Part shown: positions 1 to 14,002 of the stretch, piece by piece | Layout of the letters: every line of letters begins with the position of its first letter | How positions within the stretch are numbered: position 1 is the first letter of the stretch | NCBI RefSeq assembly: GCF_020520425.1 | Contig: NC_079491.1 | Coordinates: 29,007,449 to 29,071,448 of the forward strand | Reading direction: 5' to 3' | DNA from: Spinacia oleracea | Taxonomy: Eukaryota; Streptophyta; Magnoliopsida; Caryophyllales; Amaranthaceae | Length of the DNA: 64,000 nt | The notes under the pieces: generated by a model | Seen by the model: the letters and a program-made list of their open reading frames with translations, nothing else | What the model was told of the DNA's origin: nothing | Databases searched by the model: none | Made by a program: the position numbers and the translations under genes

Positions 1-441
1 TCCATGAGTTTTCAAAACCAAGTATGTGTTTTTCTTCATGCACTTTGCATTACCTCTAGTTGCCGCCCTAGATGTATGGGTGTGAGTGTTGATCAAAATC
101 AATGAGGAAAGACACAAGTTTGGTAGTAAATGTAAACTTACAAACAGTTTTGCAATTAATCAGATTCGTATGCTGATGAACATATTGGACAAGTGTTTGT
201 CCTTTTCAATAATTGCATTTCTATTGTTCATTAAGATCCTATATTACTTAGAAATCACATAATCCAGGCACATCTCTGAATAAAGAAAATGGCTTCAATT
301 TTTATTACTCAAAAGTAGTTACTCTAATTATCAAATATTTTAATGTTTTCAAAGTTGTACCTTCCCATTTTCATTTTCTCTTTACTGATAAAAAGAGATT
401 TCATGGCGAGTTGAATTCTTATCATATGAGTTCTTTTCCAG
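1..441. other. Intron / upstream part of the receptor kinase gene
   Basis: AT-rich sequence before the first clear exon acceptor (AG at 440-441). The first 21 bases could be the end of an LRR exon, since GTATGT follows at 22, but the phase does not join directly to the exon at 442. I therefore do not call it. Nothing else is recognisable. Confidence 0.5.
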
Positions 442-3507
<3,066 letters not shown>

Positions 3508-3847
3508 TTTTATGGACTTTTGTACAGTGTACAACAAAGGATTCTTGACTTCTCTTACATTCCTATTTTTTGTGCATCTTTCAGAAATGTATACATTTAT
3601 GATGGATGGTGCCAGTTTTGTACCCATTAGTTAAGAGTATATGTATATTCCAACATCCCAACATATTAGAAAGGGAAAAAAGACACTATTAGGGTCTTTT
3701 ATATTCGCATAATTATTGTTTTAGTTCAAAATTATACTTTATAGTTTTTTGTGTCTCGAACGAACTCAAGGTCGTACAACAGGTTGTGCAAACTGCAAAC
3801 AACTCTACTGTAGAGGCAAATTAAGAGAGCACAGATGCTAAATTATA
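3508..3847. other. 3' UTR and downstream flank of the receptor kinase gene
   Basis: AT-rich DNA following the TAG at 3505-3507. No further coding potential is seen. The position and composition suit a 3' UTR and terminator region, but I see no unambiguous poly(A) signal. Confidence 0.4.
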
Positions 3848-4102
3848 CTCCCTCCGTATTTATTTAAGAGATACAAATTGAATGAATAAAATAATAAAGT
3901 AAGTGGGGTGCAGTAGATATTTTAATAAGTAAACAAGTGGGGACCATGTCATTTTTGGGGGGAGGTGGGGTGGGTTTCTGAAATTATTTATTTAATATGA
4001 TGGTGGGTCATTGGGTAAATTTTATGTATTATTTAATTAGATGGTGGGGTTGATAAGTTACTAAAAATGGCAAGTGTATCTCTTAAATAAATACGGACGG
4101 GA
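3848..4102 (+). mobile_element. Stowaway-like MITE (copy A of a family also at about 35054)
   Basis: Begins CTCCCTCCGTATTTATTTAA after a TA and ends with the degenerate inverted copy TTAAATAAATACGGACGGG near 4100. The TA target site and CTCCCTCCG ends are typical of Tc1/mariner-derived Stowaway elements. The interior (GTGGGGACCATGTCATTTT, ATGGTGGGGTTGATAAGTTA) is recognisable in reverse complement at about 35054-35339. Confidence 0.75.
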
Positions 4103-4501
4103 AATGCAAGTGTTTCCCTTAAATAAAGGCTCCAAATGGCGTTACTCCCAATATTGATTTATCTACACCTCGTAAAGGATAGACACACCCTGGGGATATG
4201 TGAACCCTTGCATACCCCAGCTGTTGATTGAGTTTCTACACAGTCCTACCTCCACACTAGCTTTTAAATTTCAACGGAAAATTTTAACCCCATTTTAATT
4301 CAAGTTTGAAAAAAAAAAGTTGAAGTTAATTTTCCTTTTCTTTTTGTTTTTAATGTCGATGAAAACAAGGTTGAAGAGAGAGAAAGCTCAAAGAAAGGGG
4401 AAGCCACCCACTCCACCACCCTCGTGAAGAGTACTATTTCTCTCTCCATTTTAAAGAGTGATAACATTTGACATCAAATAAGGAATTTAGAGGCGGGTGT
4501 T

Positions 4502-5191
4502 GTTGTCTGCTAGATTGTGGTAAACTCTTTGAATTGGAGTGTATTCCATTGATCAAATATATAGGGATTACAATATGAGTCCCAATAGAATTAGGAATAC
4601 TAATATGACTAGAAGTCTAATATACATCAAATATCCTAAGAGATTTTTATCTCTATCACACCCCCGCAATCATAGCGGGAGGATGTCGTACTCTAAGACT
4701 AAATCTAAAATCCAAAAACAATTGTCGAGAAAGGCACTTAATGAAAATGTCTGCAAACTGATATCGCGAAGGAACATGAAATACCCATACCTGACCCAGT
4801 GCCACTTTCTCACGAACAAAATGGGTATCCATCTCCACATGTTTGGTGCGCTGATGTTGGATGGGGTTTCTTGATAAGTAAATAGCACTGACATTATCAC
4901 AATAAACAACGGTGGCCTGACGTAGAGGGCAATGTAACTCTAGAAGGAGGTTACGTAACCAACACGCCTCTGCAACGACGTTGTGACGCCTCTATATTCT
5001 GCCTCTGCACTTGATCTAGAAAGAGTAGGCTGACGCTTAAAAGACCAAGAAATAAGATTGTCCCCTAAGAAACAACAATATCCTGAAGTCGAACGGCGAG
5101 TGTCGGGACACCCACCCCAATCTGCATCAGTATATGTAATCAAGCGCAAAGTAGATGTAGGATAATTGTAATCCGTGATCAATGGTGCCAT
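4502..5191 (-). mobile_element. Ty1/copia 3' fragment: RNase H remnant plus short 3' LTR
   Basis: On the minus strand, 5191 to about 4940 encodes a copia RNase H start (TYTDADWGGCPDTRRSTSGY, then SRSSAEAEYRG). After a frameshift the end of the domain continues at 4838-4656 (VEMDTHFVREKV, QFADIFIK). A polypurine tract (GCGGGGG) follows. Next is a short LTR-like block of about 159 bp, plus-strand 4502-4660, whose minus strand starts TGTGATAGAG and ends in CAACA. The LTR borders are approximate. No upstream pol or 5' LTR is visible, so this is a dead truncated copy. Confidence 0.8.
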
Positions 5192-7208
5192 GGATCAAAG
5201 ATTTTATTTGAGCAAAGGAATTATTAGGGTGTCACCCTGGAGAATCAAGATGAGAAAGAACAAGAGATCGATATGCCGATAGACGAGAGTTAAGATTAAG
5301 CTAGCTAAACTCAATGGTCCCCTACTTTTTTTGAAAATCAAATGCAAATGCTATTTTTAATTATTTAATTATTATTACAATTATATAATTACAAAAATTA
5401 TGCCCCTGTTAAAAGTAATCTATGAATTTTTGCCAGCTCAACTCCCTTAACTAATTGAGGGAGGGAGTTTTCTCGTTTTGGCAAGCTAAATAGCGATAGG
5501 TGCTAAAAAAATTCCGCACTAATTTCTATCCGCTTCCCCCAAAAATGAAATTACGATTTTCTTAGTTGGCACCATACAACTTTCAGGGTATGAATACCCC
5601 ACATACCCCAAGGGTATGTGTATCAGCTTCCTCTACACCTCCCTGACTTTAACCTTCTCTCTTTTTCTCCTTCTCCCTCAAGGTTCCTAAATCTTAACAA
5701 AATATACTTCATAATTTAATTATTTGATAGAAAAAAAAATTCATCTAAAATTGTTGTTTATCTCTCTGTGTATGTTGCTCGTTTTCTTTGAAAATAGAGA
5801 AATATAATTATAGAAACAATTAAACAAATGGTGGCGATGGTAACTGATTAGTTGTACACGGTAAAATTAATAATAATAATTAAAAAAAAAAGTACTCACT
5901 CCATTCCAGAATACTCGCAACACTTGTCTTTTTCGGTCGTTTCTGAATACTTACAATACTTCTATATTTGATAAGGGACCACACTAGTTTATTATTTCTC
6001 CCATCTCAATGGTCCCCACATATAGTTAGCAAGTTGTGCAACAATAATAATATTTTTTTTTTAAAAAAATATACCTCAAGCACAATGTTACACCACTATA
6101 GTAAAGGACTCGCGGTCTTTGTGAAAAAGAAAAAAAAACTTGCAACGTTCCTCCTAAATTCAACTCTCCTCTTTAACTATGTGTACGGTCAACTGTTGCG
6201 ACTTACGAATATTGCGAAACGGATGCAATTGCGGATCTTCTTGATGGTCTGGTGGGCCCGACCCTCCGGGCAAAAATTTCCGTAGTGTATTTTAGTTCTG
6301 ACCGCTCCATAGAATATTAATATAATTGTATAAGTTACATAGTATATCATTTAATTCTTCTACTAGCTTCCCTCGTAACACTTTTCTAGATCCTCCCCTG
6401 AATTGATGGAGTACTCAACTGAAAAGCCAACCGAATCGGGTAGCTGGAGCGGTCACATCCAAGTTATCGGGTCGGTCTCCAATTTGGGAGAACTCAGTAA
6501 CTCAGATAAGACATCAGTTGCTGGTTTTCTGGGTGTTTCAAAACCAACGTGCTCACTTATTTTTCTTCTTTGTCCTTTACTTTCTTTTTTCTTTTTTTTT
6601 TAATAAAAGAACTAACGAAATAAGATGTTCTTGTATCATCATTATCATCGTAGTTAAAAATTGATTAAGCTTGCTTGTCTACTTAAACTTGATTTCTTCA
6701 AATGTACGCGTAAACTCGGATTTCCATTCTCAATCCCATTCTTCCATTTCCAAGCTTCTCTTTTTTCTCAGGTAACTCTATTTTGTTATTTATTTTTAAT
6801 CTCTGTTAATTCTAATTGGAACTTTTCTACTCTTTTTCCGTCCAATTTCGTATCTTTATGTGTGGTTAATTCAATTGAAGAATGGATATGTTCAATTTCT
6901 AGATCCTTGATATTTCTACTGGGATTTGAATTCATCGCGGATAATTTCCATTTTTCTTATTATTAATTTAATCAATTATTAGGGTTCTATCCAACAAAAG
7001 ATAATCAATTCAAGGCACTAACTTTAATCATGAATTGTGATTCTGATGTTATTAGGTTCTTCAATTTGGATTTTCTTTGTCATATGTCCACTATGATCTT
7101 CAAGAACAGTGAATGCTAGTCAATTTATGTCCATTGTGATTTATGGGAACCCAGAAAACATGAACTTGAGATTTTGAAGCGATATCATTTGGAGGACTTG
7201 TAGGACGG
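5192..7208. other. Intergenic DNA and 5' flank of the ZIP gene
   Basis: AT-rich spacer. A CTCACTCCATTCC end near 5898 resembles one terminus of a Stowaway-type MITE without a clear partner. The last part probably holds the ZIP promoter and 5' UTR. A donor-like CAG|GTAACT near 6770 and an acceptor-like TTGTAG just before the ATG at 7209 would fit a leader intron. That is inference from splice-site shape only. Confidence 0.4.
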
Positions 7209-10200
7209 ATGAAGTCAATGTTGTTGAAGCAGGTCCTCTTACTCTTTTTTATTTTATTGGGCTTTGGTGGCTATGTCAAGGCTGAAGAATCCACTAAGGT
7301 GGTTGATCGTCCGAGGTTAAGAGTTGCACCATTGAAGGATTTTATAAATGATGTTACTGAAGGCACAGGTGCCAAAGATGTTTTCAGTGCTGAGACCACC
7401 TCTACCAATCCTATTGAGGGAAAACCTGCAAATACCAGAGTTTCCGTCACAACTGTTGCGTTATTTACCCTAGCTATGGCGGCTGCCAGTGGTTTTGGGG
7501 CTATTCCTTTCTTTTTTGTCGAGCTTGATCCTCGCTGGGAGGGCTTATGCGGTGGAATGGCTGCCGGTGTCATGCTGGCTGCAAGCTTTGATCTTATACA
7601 GGAAGGCCAAGAGTATGGTCATGGAAGTTGGGTTGTCATTGGGATATTGTCTGGTGGCATTTTTATTTCACTCTGTAAGAAGGTTAGATATTTCATTTTT
7701 CTTATGCCTTTAACTGTTCAAGTTGTTGTTCTTCCATTACCAATTAGAAACAGCCTCTTTTCTAGCTTAGACTAGGAGATAAATCGAGGTACATCCCGAC
7801 CTCCTTAAGCCTACTGCTGATGGGATCGAGAGTGGTCATTGTTGTTTTTAATGTTGTCATTAGATTCATGACCTACATAACCTTTACTCTTCATCCTTTT
7901 GTTTGGCTTGTATCTGCATGAATAACATAGCTGCTTTTACTGTATAAGAGGAGAGGAAGAAAATAAATCTGGTTTAAATTATGGTTCTTTGTGAATTATA
8001 TATCTTCTCTATCTTTCCCGGAAAACATAGAGTTTGAGAATTAGGGTTGGGTGGGATTATGGTGCTATTTATCTATCACCAGTTATTTGTTCTCGACAAA
8101 ATTAATCTAGTACATATGTATTATCGGGATCAAGAAATTTATTTTTTCATTTGTGAATTTGATATAATTGGATTAAGATGTAAGGGGAGCCATGGATGTT
8201 GCTTGGAACTGATATGGCCTTAGGATTGTTAACTTTAATGAAATGATTCTTATAGTACAATACTTCCTCGGTCCTGTATTAAATGAAACGTAGTATAATT
8301 CTTCCTCGGTCCCATATTAAATGAAACGAAGTGCTTGATTGGTTGCAAGCAAACAGAGGGGGAAGTGGGAGTTCCTTGGGAAGTTGAAACTTCCATTGGA
8401 TATGGGAAGTGGCTTACCCATCCTCCCCTTGGTAAGTCACATTTATCATTTAATACCTATGAAGTGTAAATGCTTAATGTCAACCAAATATGAGTATGCC
8501 ATTTCCTGGGAAGTTTAACAAGGGAAGTAACATCCCAAGAAAAAACCTTCCAATAGGAATTAATTCCTATGTAAACCAAACAAGCACTTCTCCTTTGGGA
8601 TGTCCCATGTTATTTGAAACATATTGTGTACCTTTTTTTGGCAAACCTTTTCTCTCTAGTTTGTCTCAAAATTCGGGACCCATGCCCACCCACTCACTTT
8701 TCTCCATAATTTAATTTCATTTTCTTTAATCTTCATGCCCTTTCTATACGTTCCATTTTTATATGGGACGGAGGGAATAACTAATTTCCACCTACTAGTA
8801 TTAAATTGTTGACGTAAACCATGATATTTCCATACGATTTCAGTGTATGTCATCATAAGTTACAATGAATTAGCCTAGTGACCCTTCTTTTTTCTTATGC
8901 AAGTAGTAAGATGGTTCATAAAATTCGCTGAAGTGGTTCTAAATCCCAATTGGGGTTTGTGGTGATCCACAATTCAGTTTGATGGATCCAAGCATCCAAT
9001 TTGAAATTCACTTACTGATGATTGATTTTGGTACCTTTGGAGCCTCAGAGGCATACACCTAGAAACACTGGGATAATTAGGAAAGATATTATTAACATGC
9101 TAAACTTTGGAGGTTGCCTAACAGAAGTTATTGAGTTGGATGTTGGACTTCTTGATTTCTGTTTTTCATGATGATGTTAGGAAGATGGTTTGAACATGTA
9201 AGAAGAAGATTAAGTGATGCCCCTGTTAGGAGGTTAGAAGGGTGGCAAAGTGATAGGAAGGGGTAGGGGAAGACCTAAGAAAACTTGGAGGAAGGTGATT
9301 GAGCACGATATGAGCCTTTTTGGATTGCGGAAAATATGGCGTTGGATAGGACAGAGTGGAGGGAGAGAATATACGTTGATGACGTTACTTGGCTTATACA
9401 TCTTCCATTTTGACTCTCTTAGTTTACTTCTTGCGTTTTGCAATCCTTTTGTGGACGGTTTTTTTTTTTTTCCAAGGCTCACTTTTATATGCTATTTTCA
9501 AATATACTTATTGTATTTATTTTTAATTTTCACGTTTTAAACTTCACTTATTTTTACTATCCCATGTAATATTTTTTCTATAGTATATATATTTACCTCT
9601 TATTTTACTTTCATTACGTTCACTTTCCCCCTCTTCCTTGTTTATTCTTTTAACTTCTCGTTCTTGTCTTGTTTGATTGGTCATATTGACGATCTCCTAT
9701 GTCGATTCATGTTAGCCGACCCCAAACCATTTTGGGACTAAGGTTTTGTTGTTGTTGTTGTCGTTGTTGTTGTGTATGATGATGTTGGAAGCAGAGAAAC
9801 CTATAGAGAGAATTCACTTGTTGTTTGTTACAATAGTTAACGAAGCAAAGCCGTTTGAAAATTCACATCAACATGTGGCATGCCTACTAGGTTACTGGTG
9901 TTTGTTTCTAGTTTGTACTAAAGACGACAATTTGTACTTTATACTTACACTTACGTATGGCTTAGCATTTCGTGAATGTTCACTTTAGGGTTCAGGATGC
10001 AATATTTGGAATTATTAATGTGTTTGGTGTCTTGATGCTCTAACTACTATCAACATCTTTCATCCAGGTGCTTGATCGGTATGGTGAGGTAAGTATGCTG
10101 GACATAAAAGGTGCTGATGCAGCAAAAGTTGTTCTTGTGATCGGAATTATGACTCTACATGCTTTTGGGGAGGGTGCTGGTGTTGGCGTCTCATTTGCTG

Positions 10201-12285
10201 GTTCAAGAGGTTTATCTCAGGGCCTTTTAGTGACTTTAGCTATTGCTGTTCACAATATACCTGAAGGATTGGCTGTAAGTATGATGCTTGCCTCAAGGGG
10301 GGTATCTCCTCAAAATGCGATGTTATGGAGTGTGCTGACATCCTTGCCCCAGGTATCATGTTATGCTTCATCTGTAATTATATATAGTAAAAAGGAATTG
10401 GGTTTTGGTGAGAATTTGAGAGATACAGTTTGTCTGTTAAGCCCTAAGTCCCTGTCACTGTCAGTTTAGCTGTAGGGTCCTTATGCTCAGAATTATTTTT
10501 TTTTCCAATCCACATAGGTCATATAGAGCACAAAAATTAAGCAAACAACCGAGTTATCAAAAATAGAAGGTTGTGGATGATATGGAAGTTATCCAGCAAA
10601 GGTCAAAAGCGGATCTGACAACTCTATGATGTTGCCTTGTATCAAGTTCAAGCTGAAACGATTGAGTGGAATAATGCCTCTGGGGTAAATAGGTTTATGA
10701 GTACAACTTATTGTCCCTTAGATTTTGCATTTTTTACATTTTTCCACAAGTTCTATCGGCCAGATTGGTTTATAATTGAGGAGTCCATTGTGCTTCATAC
10801 TTCTCCCAATGCTATCCTTTTTTTTATTAAGACCCGTTGGATCACTAAAAGGTATTTGTGTCCAGGTTGTGGATTTTGTTAACCTATTCAGATTACTAAG
10901 AGGATCAGAATATAAGTGCAATAAAGTATAACTTCTTGTAGGGATGACAACTATAAACTAATTTGTTTGTACAACTGTCTGAATTGCAGCCCATTGTGGC
11001 AGTGCCAGCATTTATATGTGCTGATGCATTTAACAAATTCTTACCTTTCTGTACGGGCTTTGCTGCTGGATGTATGATCTGGATGGTTATTGCAGAAGTT
11101 CTTCCAGATGCATTTAAGGTTTAACCTGTTTTTTTTATCTTCTAAAATTGGGTTCCTAAGTTTCTGGACATACTTTGGGAGCTGACCGTTTACTTGTCCT
11201 GTGGTGTTCACAGGAAGCTTCGTCATCTCAAGTAGCATCAGCAGCTACACTCTCTGTAGCATTCATGGAAGCATTGGGTTATGTCTTCCAAAATTTCAGT
11301 AATAACTACAAGTGAGCACTTTCAACCAAATTTATTTCTTGTCGAAAGTTTTTGAACCTTTGGTTGTATCTTTCTTGTCTGCCCCTATGGAGTATGAAGT
11401 AGTTAAATGTTTTTATTTGTTGGATTTTGCGCATTAGAATTCATAAGTTGGTTGTTTTGTGTGTATTCTTGCAGGTCAGAAGATGTTTCTGGGTTTCTCA
11501 TCTCATTGCTTTTTGGCCTGGGGCCACTAGTTGGTGGTATTGTCCTTGTTGCATTTGCTGTTGCTTTTCATCTTCAACATGCACTGTTGACCGGTATAGC
11601 TTGTGGTATTGCCTTTATCCTGGGCGTATGGCGACCCTTGCAGCTACTTTTTTATTCAAAAATGGGGTTTGTTCCGCTGATATTGCTGCTTGCCTTGGGA
11701 GCTGTTGTTGTACATGTATTAACATCCAGCATTCTGGACGCGATTAAGAAAAAGAGAAACTCGGCATCCTTGTTTTCTGGTGGTGGGTGTTCATTAAGTG
11801 CCCTGACTATTCAGTCATTTTTATCATGCACAGCAATTGCATTCCATGCATTGGCAGAAGGCCTAGCGCTGGGAGTAGCAGCACCAAAAGCTTATGGACT
11901 TGGCCAGCATATAGTGTTGCCCGTGTCTCTACATGGGCTAATTCGTGGGGCTGCAGCGGCAAGCTGCATATACGGGGCTACGGACAGTTGGCACGGATCT
12001 CTTGCAGCAGCCACACTGATTGGGTTGGTGGGCCCAGTATCAGCTATTGGAGCAATAATAACTGGGATTGACTACAAAGGGCTGGACCACTTGATGATGA
12101 TAGCGTGTGGGGGTTTACTCCCAATATTCGGAAGCATAGTTGGCAGAGCTGTGAAGTTGGATAGGCAGAAGTGTAGTTTTGGTATGATAATCGGTTTAGG
12201 TTTTGCTAGTGTATGTTTTATGTTCTCTAAATTGGTCTGCTTGAACACACCCTACTGCAACTCGGCCCCAGAAGCTGTTAGATGA
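7209..12285 (+). CDS. ZIP-family zinc/metal transporter, At3g08650-like
   Basis: A multi-pass membrane protein of the ZIP (SLC39-like) family, expected to move Zn2+ or related divalent ions into the cytosol; substrate and membrane are not shown by sequence. Five exons: 7209-7682, 10068-10352, 10990-11118, 11214-11311 and 11475-12285 (TGA), giving 598 aa with clean GT-AG borders. The N terminus has a hydrophobic signal-like stretch (LLLFFILLGFGGYVKA). Exon 2 carries HAFGEG (H189, E193) and the classic ZIP helix-4 signature HNIPEG (H220, E224). A third related motif, HALAEG, lies at about 453-458 in the last exon, which encodes many hydrophobic helices. Intron 1 (2.4 kb) holds MITEs and an RTE LINE tail. 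The ATG at 7209 was chosen because it opens the signal-like segment. Match to the Arabidopsis protein is by family resemblance. Confidence 0.93.
8263..8777. mobile_element. Stowaway-like MITE with a nested second inverted-repeat element
   Basis: The left end is present twice (TTCCTCGGTCC near 8264 and again near 8300). The right end near 8777 is the inverse GGGACGGAGGGAA. Inside, about 8331-8589, lies a second inverted-repeat unit starting GTGCTTGATTGGTT and ending AACCAAACAAGCAC. This looks like a small TIR element inserted into the MITE. Located in ZIP intron 1. Outer borders are approximate. Confidence 0.6.
9180..9770 (+). mobile_element. RTE-type LINE, 3'-end fragment with TTG-repeat tail
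   Basis: Encodes, with a frameshift, the typical C-terminal end of plant RTE reverse-transcriptase proteins: RWFEHVRRR, then RGRGRPKKTWRKVIEHDM. It ends in the common CCGACCCCAAACCATTTTGG segment followed by a GTT/TTG-repeat tail at about 9747-9772. The 5' part is missing, as usual for LINE insertions. It lies in the sense direction in ZIP intron 1. Confidence 0.75.
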
Positions 12286-14002
12286 AGTTTATCATATGGA
12301 AGGTGATTGTTGCTGCAGATAGATAGTGGAAGACCAAAGACTCTAGAATCATCATGATGAACATCAAGAGTTGAAGAGTTGTACTCCATTAAAAAGGATA
12401 ACTCATCTGCGAGGTAGTGTGGGTGTAGGAGAAATTCTCCATCGGCTGTACATCTGATCTCATTCATACACTGATATTGTTCTATGATATTACTTCACTG
12501 TACAGCATAATTTACACCTCTTTTTACTGGAAATGTTTTTACTTGTAGAAACGCTTCATTTTAGTTAGTGTACAACTTCTTAAGCAGCTTTAAGACATCC
12601 GTCTCCAAATAACATGCCACATTTTAATTTAAAATTGAAATCAGGAGTCAAATATCTGTCTTTCCAAATCTTCAAATGCATCAATCAACACCTGATTAAC
12701 ACTTTTTTTTTTTTTGTTTGAGGGGGGGGGGGGGGGAACACCTGATTAACACTTTGCACCCCAAAAAGACACCTGACTGCCACTAAATTAACTGTATTTT
12801 TAATTAAAGAAGTAGATTTGATTAAAAACAATGGTGACTGGTTTTCAAATCGATCTGTTTATTCTAGTTTGGTGTTTATAGGCAGTTTTTACCAAACAAC
12901 CGGTTGTCAGTTGCACTACTAATGCAAAATCTATGAGCATGGTGGAACCAATGTTACTTTTGTGCTTCTGTTATGAAGTGAGATGAAAATAGATAGTTTT
13001 GCAAGTAAATTACAAGCAATAACTAGTGGAAGTTTTTCTACCGGGTTTGCTCTTTTGCATTCCCCTCTATTTATAGTGCAAGTTTTACTATACTCTTAGG
13101 TACCATAGTCAAATATTGCAACACCTACATGCCTCCCCTATACATAGGTGAAAGAAATTTAAGAGAAGCATTAAATGAAGGAGTAGAATGTATTCAACTT
13201 TTGTGGGCATTCATACTTTGTTTCTCAACAGCTTCGAGTTTTTTCTTCATCCTCATCTTATAATTATATCACGTACATTTAAATTTTGACTTTTTTCAAA
13301 AACATATTGCTTCTTTTTTTTGGCGTTTGCACCCGGTTCACCCTTAGGGCTAATCCGTATTCGGGGCGAGTTCTGGGTGGTTAGATTCCAGTCCCCTCCC
13401 AATTGTTATTGCGGGGGATTGGACACGGGTGCTCCCTACCAAGTTCAGCCCCAATCACCACTGAACCAACAAGCAATTGGTAAAATCATATTGTTTTTGT
13501 CCTTAAAAGATTATTGCATTTGACTTTTCACAGCTTTCAAAACACGACTTAGAATATAAATATCTTTAATATACACTTGTACAATCATAAAAAATCGATA
13601 TTTCGAAAATATATATCGAAACGAATCTTACCAGAAATCGACTATAAAAGGTTAATGAGAATTATTCTTCGAGTTTTTTTTGCAGCATGTGAATGGTCAG
13701 TGTTGCCCTTCTCCACCTTCCTTCTCTTTCCCTGAATGGCAGCCACCCTCACCAACAGTCACAACAATTTATTAATCGTTGCAGCGACTTGGAGAGGGAA
13801 AGCAGATTCGGTCTAAAGTTTGAATCTTCATCTGGGTATTATTAATCAAGGAGAAAGTTGTATCTTTTAATCGACAGAAAACGTAAAGTTTCTAATTTTA
13901 TGTCTCAAATTCTTAGTTGTTAATCCCTCGCTCCATACTACGGAGTACTTAATTAGTTGATTGACAATGTTTAATTTGAAGTTGATTGCAGTTTATGAAA
14001 GA
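12286..14002. other. Spacer between ZIP and SDR genes
   Basis: Contains the ZIP 3' UTR, a poly-T/poly-G run near 12704-12736, a SINE fragment (listed separately) and the SDR 5' flank. A TTGCAG at 13985-13990 could be a leader-intron acceptor just before the SDR start codon. No other genes are seen. Confidence 0.4.
13318..13483 (-). mobile_element. tRNA-derived SINE fragment
   Basis: Read on the minus strand it has an A-box-like TTGGTTCAGTGGTGATTGGG and a B-box-like GTGTCCAATCCC about 35-40 bases later, then a GC-rich body and an A-run (the T-run at 13312-13320 on plus). This is SINE layout, not a functional tRNA gene: no cloverleaf can be completed. Confidence 0.6.

Noticed and set aside
12690-12740. 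Poly-T/poly-G run as a structural element (G-quadruplex)
   Set aside because: A single homopolymer run; could be a sequencing or assembly artefact and has no repeated G-tract pattern.
13318-13483. Possible tRNA gene (A and B boxes)
   Set aside because: No cloverleaf or acceptor stem can be closed and a SINE body follows; the same holds for 21812, 27555 and 54488.
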